Assembly (NCBI GenBank): GCA_022340265.1
Contig: JAJDOH010000051.1
Location: 1 to 64,000, forward strand
Origin: Deltaproteobacteria bacterium
GTDB taxonomy: Bacteria; Desulfobacterota; DSM-4660; Desulfatiglandales; Desulfatiglandaceae
Reading direction: 5' to 3'
Length of the DNA stretch: 64,000 nt
Shown here piece by piece: positions 7,874 to 15,624 of this stretch. Under the pieces are notes generated by a model, which had not been told where the DNA came from, made no database searches, and saw only the letters and a list, made by a program, of their open reading frames with translations. The position numbers and the translations under genes are program-made. Positions within the stretch are counted from its first letter, which is position 1; each line of letters starts with the position of its first letter.

Positions 7874-8536
7874 CTATTTGTACAAAACGCCGGGAGTCCC
7901 TCGCTTCAGATCCAGTGAAACGGCAACATCTCCTTTTTCCGGTACTTCCACCTCCTGTTTTGTTGATGCTAATTTTTCGTGCCATGTCTTAAGAACATAC
8001 TTACCGGCAGGAAGGCCTGAAATCCCTTCAAGGCCGTGTTGCCCAAGATAATTGGGGTCGGGAATGGTAAAATTCCCCTGATTATCGGTTATGGCCCAAT
8101 AGGGGTTTTTCAGCACCATGATATAGCCGCTCATTTCCGCGTGAACATCACAACGGAGTTCCACAATGCCCGGTTTGTCAAACTCAACCGTCTTAATTGT
8201 TCCCGGCGGATAGCTTCCCAGGTTAAACTTTTTGGTTCTTGAAAGCGAAAATACGTTGTGGCTCACTTTGTCGTGGTTGGGGAATTGAACCGTTGAACCC
8301 ACCAAAACCGGCAAAATATGAGGCATGAATGCCAGATTCGCTTGATCCATGACAAATTTCAGCTTGGAAACATCTTTTTGAACATTAGGCGCCTTTGAAA
8401 CAAAGACCAGAATATTGTCAGGTGACCTTAATCCCTTCACCGACACTTTTCCTTTGATACCTCCCGCAAACGCCTGGAACGGCGCCGTTAAAAATAAAAT
8501 AAATGCCATTGAAACGGTAATCAATAAATGGATCAT
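7874..8536 (-). CDS. Plastocyanin-like cupredoxin with carboxypeptidase-regulatory-like fold
   Basis: Periplasmic 220-residue protein with a signal peptide (1-24, ending AFA). The blue-copper site is visible as His93 (HDKVSHNVF) and Cys129-x2-His132-x2-Met135 (CDVHAEM). This compact spacing is seen in the methylamine-utilisation/plastocyanin-like family. A beta-sandwich segment (about 145-210, DNQGNFTIPD and GLPAGKYVLKTWHE) looks like a carboxypeptidase regulatory-like domain. It lies between the pentaheme cytochrome and the CuA polyferredoxin genes (gaps of 21 and 34 bases) and is probably a soluble one-electron carrier between them. Confidence 0.82.
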   Translation of the reverse strand: MIHLLITVSMAFILFLTAPFQAFAGGIKGKVSVKGLRSPDNILVFVSKAPNVQKDVSKLKFVMDQANLAFMPHILPVLVGSTVQFPNHDKVSHNVFSLSRTKKFNLGSYPPGTIKTVEFDKPGIVELRCDVHAEMSGYIMVLKNPYWAITDNQGNFTIPDPNYLGQHGLEGISGLPAGKYVLKTWHEKLASTKQEVEVPEKGDVAVSLDLKRGTPGVLYK

Positions 8537-8557
8537 CGTCTGTATTTCTCCTTTTTC

Positions 8558-10249
8558 TTACCAGACTTTGCGCGTGATCAAAATGTCTTCCGCAACCCAC
8601 TGCTTTTTCAGCGCCAGAGGTCTCATGACCGGCCGATAAATCAGATCGGCATTGGCTGTGGGCTCGTCATCAGGATCCGTGAGGGCAAATTCAAATTTCA
8701 AAGTAACCGTCTTTTTCGGTCTGATCCGGGTATCGGAATCAATTCCGGTGGCGCGCCAGAAGGGGACATTCAGATTGCCCTGATCGTCCTTGAGAACCCG
8801 GGCAAACACGGCTCCCGGTAGCCCATGGTAATTTCCTTTCTCCTCGGTTCCTTTACCCGTCCAGTCGGGAAGTGTCCCTCCTTTGATCATTTTAAGGGGG
8901 TTTCCTTTTGAATCGGAGGCGTGAAGCAGCAGCATAACACTCCTTATGGTTTCCCCGGTGGGAACCCAGTGGCCCCCGTTGGTGTTGGTGATATAGACAT
9001 TCAACGCCAATCTCTTGCCGGTGATCTCGCCCTCCAGTTCCATGGAAAGAGAGGTGGCCAGCTGTGTTTTCGTGCCCCCGTCAAAGTGGTGGGGCCGGAT
9101 ATCCTCTGGGGACCGGTAGACCCCCCACATGCGCTGCGCCATGCCATCCACCACGTAATTATCGTAAGGGAGCATCTCTTTTCGCCATCCCATGTGACAA
9201 TTCTGACACTTTTTTCCTTTGTTGGGATCATCCAAAGGAAGCCCCTTCTGCCACTGCTGCCATTCCTGAAAGGTGGTTTGAATGGGCAGGAAGGTATTGT
9301 TTTCCATTTGGAGGCCTTCCCATTCAGAAGGAGAATAGACTGCACCGGGATCCCACCCTTTTTTAGAGTCCAGTTTCTTGTAATGGCTGTGACAGGTGGA
9401 ACAGAACTTAGCGTCTCCGAACAGGGGATTGTAAGATGCTGCCATGGGCGGCGCCACCGCATCATCGTAGGGGCCGAAAATCAGAATGGATCTGCCCCGT
9501 GGCGACGATTGCCTTTCCAGTACTGCCGTCTTGCCGCTGGGTTTACTACGATCGGGGAGTACATTTCTCACTTTGTGGCAATAATCGCAACTGATGCCGT
9601 CCCACTCCGTTGATGGAGATTGCAGTGCGGCTCTTAAATCCAGGGACGAACCACTCCTGGAACTGGCTGCTGAAGGGGCGTGACAGATTACGCAGTTCCC
9701 GTTTTGTGTGGGGTTATCCAGCCGGTACCCCGGTTCAATCCCCTGCCGGCCAAAGACATCGGTTCCGTACAGCAGATCCAGAACCAGGGGGTTCGAGGTG
9801 GTATGAGCCATTTTGGACCGATCCCAGTAGCGAGTCACTTTCACGTGGCAGGCGGCACAGGTCACGGGCGAAATATATCGGTAGTCGGGTTGATCGTTTA
9901 GGTACACCGGATTGAGAAAAATATCTGCTGGCTGGCCAAAGGTGAAGCGCGCCTGTTGGTTGTTGAACCAGCCCTCTTTTCCTGCGGTAACACGCAGCCT
10001 CTCCCCAGGCGGGAAACCATAGGGAAGGGTAAACCTGCCCGCTCGGTCCGTAAGCGCATATTTATCATGCCCGGGAATCCTCACTCTTGCATTTTCCAGT
10101 GGTCCATAAATGGACATGACGCGACCTTGAATTCTAAGGCTCTGCGTTTCCAGCGCATCGGCCCGGGCCGGAATCTTTTTTTCAGAATAGACGACCGCTG
10201 AAAAGATCATCAATGCAAAAAGGAACAGTAAAAAGACGTTCTTTTTCAT
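8558..10249 (-). CDS. Pentaheme c-type cytochrome with N-terminal carboxypeptidase-regulatory-like domain
   Basis: Exported multiheme cytochrome, 563 residues, with an uncleaved or cleavable signal at 1-23. A beta-sandwich domain (about 37-115, LRIQGRVMS, DRAGRFTLPYG) precedes five CxxCH heme sites at 131, 186, 221, 283 and 348, in a cytochrome c554-like arrangement. The C-terminal third (about 400-563, HWVPTGETIRSVMLLL, VTLKFEF) is heme-free and beta-rich, as in several large Desulfobacterota multiheme proteins. It is the only obvious catalytic or electron-storage candidate in the operon. No substrate can be assigned from the sequence; nitrogen or sulfur oxyanions are possibilities by analogy only. 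Confidence 0.82.
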   Translation of the reverse strand: MKKNVFLLFLFALMIFSAVVYSEKKIPARADALETQSLRIQGRVMSIYGPLENARVRIPGHDKYALTDRAGRFTLPYGFPPGERLRVTAGKEGWFNNQQARFTFGQPADIFLNPVYLNDQPDYRYISPVTCAACHVKVTRYWDRSKMAHTTSNPLVLDLLYGTDVFGRQGIEPGYRLDNPTQNGNCVICHAPSAASSRSGSSLDLRAALQSPSTEWDGISCDYCHKVRNVLPDRSKPSGKTAVLERQSSPRGRSILIFGPYDDAVAPPMAASYNPLFGDAKFCSTCHSHYKKLDSKKGWDPGAVYSPSEWEGLQMENNTFLPIQTTFQEWQQWQKGLPLDDPNKGKKCQNCHMGWRKEMLPYDNYVVDGMAQRMWGVYRSPEDIRPHHFDGGTKTQLATSLSMELEGEITGKRLALNVYITNTNGGHWVPTGETIRSVMLLLHASDSKGNPLKMIKGGTLPDWTGKGTEEKGNYHGLPGAVFARVLKDDQGNLNVPFWRATGIDSDTRIRPKKTVTLKFEFALTDPDDEPTANADLIYRPVMRPLALKKQWVAEDILITRKVW

Positions 10250-10265
10250 AACGTTTCTTATCCCA

Positions 10266-10736
10266 TCAGGCTCTCACAATCAGCGTGCCTTGCATTTTTT
10301 CGTGCATGGCACCACAGATGGCATTGCACGAAAAGGTGAAAGTTCCTGCTTTGTCCGCAATAAATTTCACCAGGGTGCTCTTGCCCGGGTGAATTCCGTC
10401 CGTAATGAAAACCCCGAAATCTTTAAGGCTGAACCCATGGATCACGTCGCTGCTCCGCAACCGGAGCACCACCAGGTCCCCCTTCGCGACCGTGATGACC
10501 GGGCGTTCCGCTATGAGATCGTGTTTGGCGGTTGAAAGGACCTCGAAAGCATGAACATCACCTGAAATCCATCCCCTTTCAGCATTTCCGGTAAGGGTGA
10601 AGACCTTTGCCCCGGCGGGGATCTTTTCCTGCCATACTTTCCGATCGTAGGCACGAAGGCCTAAAGGCAGACCTGTCAGGGTGGCCAGCACCAGAAACAA
10701 AATCATATATTCTAATTTTTTTCTACCTCTCGGCAT
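10266..10736 (-). CDS. Membrane-anchored CuA cupredoxin (COX2-like)
   Basis: A 156-residue protein with one N-terminal transmembrane or signal segment (about 10-29) and a periplasmic COX2-type cupredoxin domain carrying a full CuA ligand set: His100 (VIHGF), Cys137, Cys141, His145 and Met148 (CNAICGAMHEKM). CuA centres normally pass electrons from cytochrome c to a heme-copper oxidase or receive them in N2O reductase. Neither partner enzyme is in the window. It is the first gene of the redox operon, 16 bases before the pentaheme cytochrome, and duplicates the CuA domain fused to the polyferredoxin. Confidence 0.85.
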   Translation of the reverse strand: MPRGRKKLEYMILFLVLATLTGLPLGLRAYDRKVWQEKIPAGAKVFTLTGNAERGWISGDVHAFEVLSTAKHDLIAERPVITVAKGDLVVLRLRSSDVIHGFSLKDFGVFITDGIHPGKSTLVKFIADKAGTFTFSCNAICGAMHEKMQGTLIVRA

Positions 10737-10790
10737 ATTCTTCCCTCGTTACAAATCTGATTACAGCGCTTCAACTTTACGATAGGCATT

Positions 10791-10871
10791 TTAACGTCCT
10801 GCCCGGGACTTTTGCCGGCAACCGGCAGTGCAATGGGCAACTCTCGGAACCATAAACCTCTTCATCATCAT
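10791..10871 (-). CDS. Possible 26-residue leader peptide
   Basis: Three tandem ATG codons follow a near-perfect AGGAGGTGA Shine-Dalgarno and open a frame of 26 codons ending at TAA 10791. The peptide is basic with two Cys (HCTAGC) and resembles nothing I know. It lies between the Gly-rich gene and the CuA operon on the same strand, 54 bases before the CuA start. The strong ribosome site is the only support, so it may be a leader ORF, a real small protein or chance. Confidence 0.3.
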   Translation of the reverse strand: MMMKRFMVPRVAHCTAGCRQKSRAGR

Positions 10872-10917
10872 TCACCTCCTTCCAACGATTCGACCAGGGT
10901 CAGGTCCTTAAATAAGC

Positions 10918-11340
10918 CTAATCAACAGGCATCATTCGTCCCGACTGTTTGTCAATGGCCAGGTGATCGACAACTTCGTTTGTCTTTGAGAAGACATTCG
11001 CTTTGTAGAAGCTTCCTGCATCTTCCACCGGACCGACTTTCAGCTCCGGATTCAATCTCTCCACATGGCGTGCCATGATATTTTGTGCTTGATTCTGACT
11101 CAGAGCCGCGCCGTTGCTAATGTTGCCGCCAGAATAACCCCCTCCCGGCCACCATCCTCCGGACCCTCTTTGCTGGGGGACGTAATCCGCCCCTCCCGGA
11201 GAACCGCCAAATCCACATGCCCCTCCGCCCCCTCTTCCACAAGCCAACGCTTGATTGGGTGACGCAACAAAGAGAAATGCAAAACCAGCCAACCCAATGC
11301 ACATCATTCCAAATCCCAATGTTCTAAAATATCCTTTCAT
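10918..11340 (-). CDS. Secreted Gly-rich protein with PepSY-like C-terminus
   Basis: Exported 140-residue protein from the ATG at 11340, which has AGGAGGG six bases upstream; two upstream ATGs sit in or before that site. A signal peptide (about 1-34, ending ALA) leads to a Gly/Cys-rich stretch (ACGRGGGGACGFGGSPGG, then GGWWPGGGYSGG). A C-terminal domain (about 80-140) has a PepSY-like pattern: an N-terminal helix with ARHVERLNPELKVG, then a sheet with DKQSGRMMPVD. Proteins of this kind are scattered near c-type cytochrome and copper genes in Desulfobacterota, but their role is unknown. A full-consensus sigma-54 promoter lies upstream, so it is probably stress- or signal-induced. Confidence 0.65.
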   Translation of the reverse strand: MKGYFRTLGFGMMCIGLAGFAFLFVASPNQALACGRGGGGACGFGGSPGGADYVPQQRGSGGWWPGGGYSGGNISNGAALSQNQAQNIMARHVERLNPELKVGPVEDAGSFYKANVFSKTNEVVDHLAIDKQSGRMMPVD

Positions 11341-11703
11341 TTTCATCCCTCCTCTGCCCATACGGCCCTAATTGTTTCCATTTTTATCTGCTTTACCAAT
11401 TTTTGCTTCTTTTTCCCGATAACAGAGCAAGGTTTATGCCAAAAATCCCGAAAGCAATGTAACAATTTGATATAGCGTATTAAATAGCCAACACTTACGC
11501 AAAGTAACTTCAAGTGGTTCCCAGTACAAAGATAATACGGGTAAAAAATATCCACTATTTCCCGCAATTGCTTCCAGAGTGGTTACAAAATACCCATCAG
11601 CTGGGGAAGATTCTATATGACGAGGATGATCTTATGGTTGACGCATGTTGCAAAATGGCCCTGTTTACAAACGAATTCCTACAATAGAACGAGTTGGTGA
11701 TAC
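11341..11703. other. Intergenic region upstream of the Gly-rich gene
   Basis: About 360 bases of AT-rich, non-coding sequence between the CPBP protease gene end and the Gly-rich gene. It contains the sigma-54 promoter at 11426-11441. A possible 74-codon frame on the minus strand (11343-11567) has no RBS or family signature and overlaps the promoter, so I do not call it. Nothing else was recognised. Confidence 0.5.
11426..11441 (-). promoter_or_regulatory. Sigma-54 (-24/-12) promoter for the Gly-rich PepSY-like gene
   Basis: Minus-strand TGGCATAAACCTTGCT matches the consensus TGGCAYRNNNNTTGCW at every defined position, with GG and GC ten bases apart. Start would be near 11415, about 75 bases before the ATG at 11340. 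The CuA operon lies downstream on the same strand and could be reached by read-through, since no clear terminator follows the Gly-rich gene. Confidence 0.7.
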
Positions 11704-12339
11704 TCAATGAATGGGGGCAACCGCAAAAGCGAGGCAGGTCCAGACGGCGTGGGAAATCACCACCGGCCAGAGGGTTTTCAAGCGCCAGTACAGGAATCCC
11801 CAGAAAAGGCCGGCAATCCCCGCCGCGCCCACCAGCATGAAATTAAGGGATGAAATATGGACAGCCGCGTAAAGGACGGCAGCAATGATCCATCCGCCAA
11901 ATCCCCCCAGATGACGGCTCAGGCGGCGCTGCAGAAATCCCCGCCAGAAAATCTCCTCCGCCGGGCTGGTTACAAAAAACAAAACCAGGCCGATGACCCA
12001 ACCGGGTGTATGGTCGCCTTTGGCATAAATGGCATCCACCTGGGTCTCGGCAAAGGGGAAAAGGAAGCTTGAAATGGCGTTTCCCGCCATGAAAACGCCA
12101 TAAAGAAAAAGAGCGGATAAAACGCCCCAGAGGATTGCCCGGCGGTTCAAATCTTTGATAGGGAGCGGCCAGCCGCCGAAGACCACTGCCAGCAAAGCCA
12201 GACACAGGGCGGAAAGTGTGATTTTGACCCAGAAATTGCCGATTGGCACAAAAAAGGCGAAGAACCAGAGCACAGTGGCAACCGCCATGCACATCACCAG
12301 CGAGCGCAGGTCGGTTTCTTCTTTGCTCAATTGAAACAT
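11704..12339 (-). CDS. CPBP-family intramembrane metalloprotease
   Basis: Polytopic membrane protein of 211 residues with about six hydrophobic segments. The CPBP (CAAX protease/bacteriocin-processing, Abi) motifs are clear: EExxxR at Glu128, Glu129 and Arg133 (SPAEEIFWRGFLQRRL), His161 (AVHISS) and His197 (ISHAVW). The family includes Rce1-like peptidases, and most bacterial members have unknown substrates. Its start overlaps the prenyltransferase stop by 13 bases, so the two are co-transcribed and translationally coupled. A quinone- or isoprenoid-linked role is only suggested by that pairing. Confidence 0.85.
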   Translation of the reverse strand: MFQLSKEETDLRSLVMCMAVATVLWFFAFFVPIGNFWVKITLSALCLALLAVVFGGWPLPIKDLNRRAILWGVLSALFLYGVFMAGNAISSFLFPFAETQVDAIYAKGDHTPGWVIGLVLFFVTSPAEEIFWRGFLQRRLSRHLGGFGGWIIAAVLYAAVHISSLNFMLVGAAGIAGLFWGFLYWRLKTLWPVVISHAVWTCLAFAVAPIH

Positions 12340-13214
12340 CTTTCAAGAAGGATGGAAATCAACAGAAGAACCCCGAATGCCGTGTCCAGTTTGGCGGTCC
12401 GGGCATCCGCATCGGGGGGGCAGTCTCCGGATACGATTCGAAAAACGGACCTCACTAGGGGAAGCGCCAGCAGCACCAGCAACGACCACGGTGTTAACGG
12501 GCCCAGGAGACTCATGACGACCACGCCAAAGAAAGCGAGAAAAATGAGGGCACCGTAAACCAGCCGCCCCCTTTCGCCTCCCAACTGAACGGGCAAGGTT
12601 TTGATGCCCTGCTTTTCATCAAACGCCATGTCCCGAATGTTGTTGGCCAGGAGCACCAGTCCCACCAGGATTCCGAAAGGAAGGGATATCAGCACAATGG
12701 CGAAACTAAAGGTCTGCGTTTGAACATAGTGGGCGCCCAGCATGGCGAGGGGACCCCACAACAGAAAGACGGTCGGTTCTCCCAAGGCGTGGTATTTAAG
12801 GTTGAAAGGAGGCGCGGTATAGAAAACAGCGGTCAGAACGCCGGCAATCCCGATCAACAGGATCGGCCAGCCGCCGGTGGCGGTCAGGTAAAATCCGATG
12901 GCAATGCCGGTTGCGTAGAGCAGCAGTGAAACCGTCAGCACCTGCCTCAGATTGAGGGCATTTTCCACCAGCGGATGGGGTCGGTATTTGACCGTCGGAG
13001 AGGATGGCGTATCCACTTCGTTTTTCACGTCGTAATAGTCGTTCAGCAGGTTTGTGGCGCCATGAAGCGCCACCATTCCCAGAAGGGCAAGGAGATACCC
13101 GCCAAAGCGAAATCCGCCCGTCAAGCCCCACACGGAGCCGATGGTAACGGAAATGGCCGACATTGAAAAAGACCATGGCCGTGCGGCAAGAAACCAGGTT
13201 TTGATATCCGGCAT
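12327..13214 (-). CDS. menA: UbiA-family prenyltransferase, probably 1,4-dihydroxy-2-naphthoate polyprenyltransferase
   Basis: Integral-membrane aromatic prenyltransferase of 295 residues that would attach a polyprenyl chain to a quinone precursor, most likely DHNA in menaquinone synthesis. It has the two Asp-rich motifs of the family: NDYYD (about 58-62), followed by the MenA-like KNEVDTPSSPTVKYRPHPLV, and NNIRDMAFDEKQG in the second half. The ATG at 13214 gives the typical MenA start (MPDIKTWFLAARPWSF); the longer start at 13238 adds eight atypical residues. No other men gene is nearby, so a different UbiA substrate is possible. Confidence 0.8.
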   Translation of the reverse strand: MPDIKTWFLAARPWSFSMSAISVTIGSVWGLTGGFRFGGYLLALLGMVALHGATNLLNDYYDVKNEVDTPSSPTVKYRPHPLVENALNLRQVLTVSLLLYATGIAIGFYLTATGGWPILLIGIAGVLTAVFYTAPPFNLKYHALGEPTVFLLWGPLAMLGAHYVQTQTFSFAIVLISLPFGILVGLVLLANNIRDMAFDEKQGIKTLPVQLGGERGRLVYGALIFLAFFGVVVMSLLGPLTPWSLLVLLALPLVRSVFRIVSGDCPPDADARTAKLDTAFGVLLLISILLERCFN

Positions 13215-13267
13215 GTGTTTTCTCTCAGGCAAGTCCATCGCCTGAACAAAAGCGGCTCGAAATCGGT

Positions 13268-14140
13268 TTACTGAAGGTGGTTCAAAATGGCCCAGTCAGC
13301 CACTTCATCGGGGCTGTCCAACACCGTCACGCCGGCCGCCTGAAGGGCTTCACACTTTCCATCAAAGGTTCCCGCCGAACCGCGCACAATGGCGCCCGCA
13401 TGCCCCATGCGTTTTCCCGGGGGAGAAAAACGGCCCGCGATGTAGGCGGCAACCGGTTTTTTCATGCGTGTGGAGATGAACTCGGCGGCCTGCTCTTCCT
13501 GCTCTCCCCCCACTTCTCCAACGATAATCACCCCTTTGGTTTGGTCGTCTTTTTCAAACTCCCTGAGGATATCTGAGAGGTTGGTCAGCACAACCGGATC
13601 GGCGCCCATGCCCACCACCGTGCTCTGACCCACATTCTTTTCAGAGAGGATGCCCGCGAATTCATAGGAAAGGGTGCCGCTTCGGGAAATGATGCCGGCG
13701 CGGCCGGGTGCGAAGAGGGATGCGGGCATGATGCCCATTTTTCCTTTTCCGGGAACCAGAATACCCGGTGTGGTGGGCCCCAGAGCAACAAGATCTTTGC
13801 CCTCCATGTAAGCCCGCATTTTCATCACATCGTGTACCGGCACGTGTTCCGGTACAATCACAATCAGTTCAATGCCGGCATCCACCGTCTCGTAGAAGGC
13901 GTCCAGGACAAATGGGGCCGGAACAAAGAACACGGACGCATTGGCCCCCGTTTCTTTTGCGGCCTCCGCCACAGAGTCGAAAACCGGCAGCCCCTCAACG
14001 GTCTTGCCCCCTTTTCCAGGGGTTACGCCGCCCACCACGGACGTTTCGTATTCCAGCATCCATTTGGTCTGGACGCTCCCTATTTTTCCCGTAATTCCCT
14101 GAACAATCACCCGGGTATGGTCGTCTAAATATATGCTCAT
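13268..14140 (-). CDS. sucD: Succinyl-CoA synthetase (ADP/GDP-forming) alpha subunit
   Basis: CoA- and phosphate-binding subunit of succinate-CoA ligase, 290 residues. It has the N-terminal CoA-binding Rossmann fold (VIVQGITGKIGSVQT) and the phosphohistidine site GHAGAI with His247. GEVGG (209-213) is the typical Glu-containing loop. I start it at ATG 14140, which has AAGGA six bases upstream; ATG 14143 and TTG 14146 are alternatives. It lies 78 bases after sucC in the same operon. It should catalyse succinyl-CoA + NDP + Pi to succinate + NTP + CoA, though related acyl-CoA ligases of other specificity share these motifs. Confidence 0.9.
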   Translation of the reverse strand: MSIYLDDHTRVIVQGITGKIGSVQTKWMLEYETSVVGGVTPGKGGKTVEGLPVFDSVAEAAKETGANASVFFVPAPFVLDAFYETVDAGIELIVIVPEHVPVHDVMKMRAYMEGKDLVALGPTTPGILVPGKGKMGIMPASLFAPGRAGIISRSGTLSYEFAGILSEKNVGQSTVVGMGADPVVLTNLSDILREFEKDDQTKGVIIVGEVGGEQEEQAAEFISTRMKKPVAAYIAGRFSPPGKRMGHAGAIVRGSAGTFDGKCEALQAAGVTVLDSPDEVADWAILNHLQ

Positions 14141-14218
14141 CATCAATCCTTTTCTGTAAGTCTATCGGTTTAGATTCGAAACCGTCGTAACAACAAATCC
14201 AATGATCGGGGTCCGCCC

Positions 14219-15355
14219 CTAAGGGGTCACCAGTTCCACCAGTTTTGCAATAGCGACCTCGGTCGCCGCATCGGTCACCACATGGACACCCCCTGAGCGA
14301 AGGATCTCCCATGTTTCTTCCTGGTGGTTCCCCAGGGCTTTGGCCACGATGGGGATTTGCAGATTGTTTTCCTTGATGAACCGAACCACCCCTTTGGCAC
14401 CCTCGTGAATGGGATTGATCCCCCCGTATATGTTGATAAAAACAGCTTTGATGCCCTTTTTGGTGGTGACCAGATCCATACATTTATACAAGAGATCCGC
14501 TGTGATACCCCCGCCGGTCTCGAGGAAGTTGGCCGGTTTAAGACTCTTTCCGATGATGTCCATGCTGGCCATACCCAAGCCCGCCCCCGAGCTGATCAAG
14601 GCGATATCCCCATCCAGGTCCACGTAGGTCACACCGATTTCCTTCCCTTTGCGCTCAAGGGCGTTTTCAATGCGTTCCCAGTAATCGGGAAGGGGGTGCT
14701 GGATCCGTGAAAGCGCCGAATTGTCAATTTCCAGAACTGAATCGACGGCTATCACACCCCCGTTGGCCAGCACGGCCAACGGATTGATTTCCACCTGAAG
14801 GGCTTCAAGCCTGGTAAAAATTTTGTACAGCTTTACCGTCACATCGGCGCATGAAATCAAGGTGCGCTGGGTGAGCCCTAGTTTCCCGAAAAGCTTTCTC
14901 GCATGATAGGGGTAAAGACCGAAGTTGGGATCCACGTAAAAGGAGGCGATCTTATCCGGGGATTGTTCCGCTACCGCTTCGATATTGACGCCCCCTTCGG
15001 TACTGGCCACCACCACCGGTCTACCGGAATACCCGTCGATGGTAATCCCGATGTACAATTCCTGTTCAATGTCCGCCTTTTCGCTCACCATAATCTTACG
15101 AACTTTAAGGCCTTTGATCTCTTTTTCGAAGAGTTCGGCGGCGATTTCTTCCAGAGCTTCCGGCGTCTCAGCCGTTTTGACGCCACCGGCAAGCCCGCGC
15201 CCGCCCACCAGTACCTGGGCTTTCAAAATCACCGGATAACCGATTTTCCCCGCAATCTCTACGGCATCCTCTGCCGATTCCGCAACACCCCGCCTCGGTA
15301 CCGGGATCTTCATACTTTCAAAAATATCCGCCCCTTCATATTCATGGAGTCTCAT
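14219..15355 (-). CDS. sucC: Succinyl-CoA synthetase beta subunit
   Basis: Nucleotide- and succinate-binding subunit, 378 residues, close to the usual length of about 388. The N-terminal ATP-grasp domain begins MRLHEYEGADIFESMKIPVPRRG and includes PVILKAQVLVGGRGLAGGVK. The C-terminal ligase domain has the GSGAGLGMASMD-type loop and ETGGGITADLLYKC, then FINIYGGINP. It is the first gene of the sucCD operon. A TATGTCAA half-element at 15513-15520 reads TTGACA on this strand and may be its -35 box. Confidence 0.9.
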   Translation of the reverse strand: MRLHEYEGADIFESMKIPVPRRGVAESAEDAVEIAGKIGYPVILKAQVLVGGRGLAGGVKTAETPEALEEIAAELFEKEIKGLKVRKIMVSEKADIEQELYIGITIDGYSGRPVVVASTEGGVNIEAVAEQSPDKIASFYVDPNFGLYPYHARKLFGKLGLTQRTLISCADVTVKLYKIFTRLEALQVEINPLAVLANGGVIAVDSVLEIDNSALSRIQHPLPDYWERIENALERKGKEIGVTYVDLDGDIALISSGAGLGMASMDIIGKSLKPANFLETGGGITADLLYKCMDLVTTKKGIKAVFINIYGGINPIHEGAKGVVRFIKENNLQIPIVAKALGNHQEETWEILRSGGVHVVTDAATEVAIAKLVELVTP

Positions 15356-15624
15356 AGCCGTTTAAATTCCTTTCACTGATTTTAAGGTTCACATTCCTCT
15401 GATAACATTGATTTGAGCCATGGGCTCTAAAGGAAATACGCCAGGCAGGATAAGCAAGGCTTCCCGATATTACGCAATTTATTAAGCGGTTAAGGTACGA
15501 GAAATGGAAGGATATGTCAACCGGGAAACGTCTCCTTGGTCACGCTGGAAAGTCCCCAGACAGACCCTTGTCAAACAATCCGCTTGATTTGTTCAAGCTC
15601 AAGGATCTTATCTCTGTTTTATTT

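Noticed and set aside
11343-11567. 74-codon minus-strand ORF upstream of the Gly-rich gene
   Set aside because: It overlaps a full-consensus sigma-54 promoter and has no RBS or recognisable motif.
15513-15520. TATGTCAA half-site before sucC as a member of the Mo/W motif
   Set aside because: Only one arm matches and the gene has no metal link; on the sucC strand it reads as a likely -35 TTGACA.
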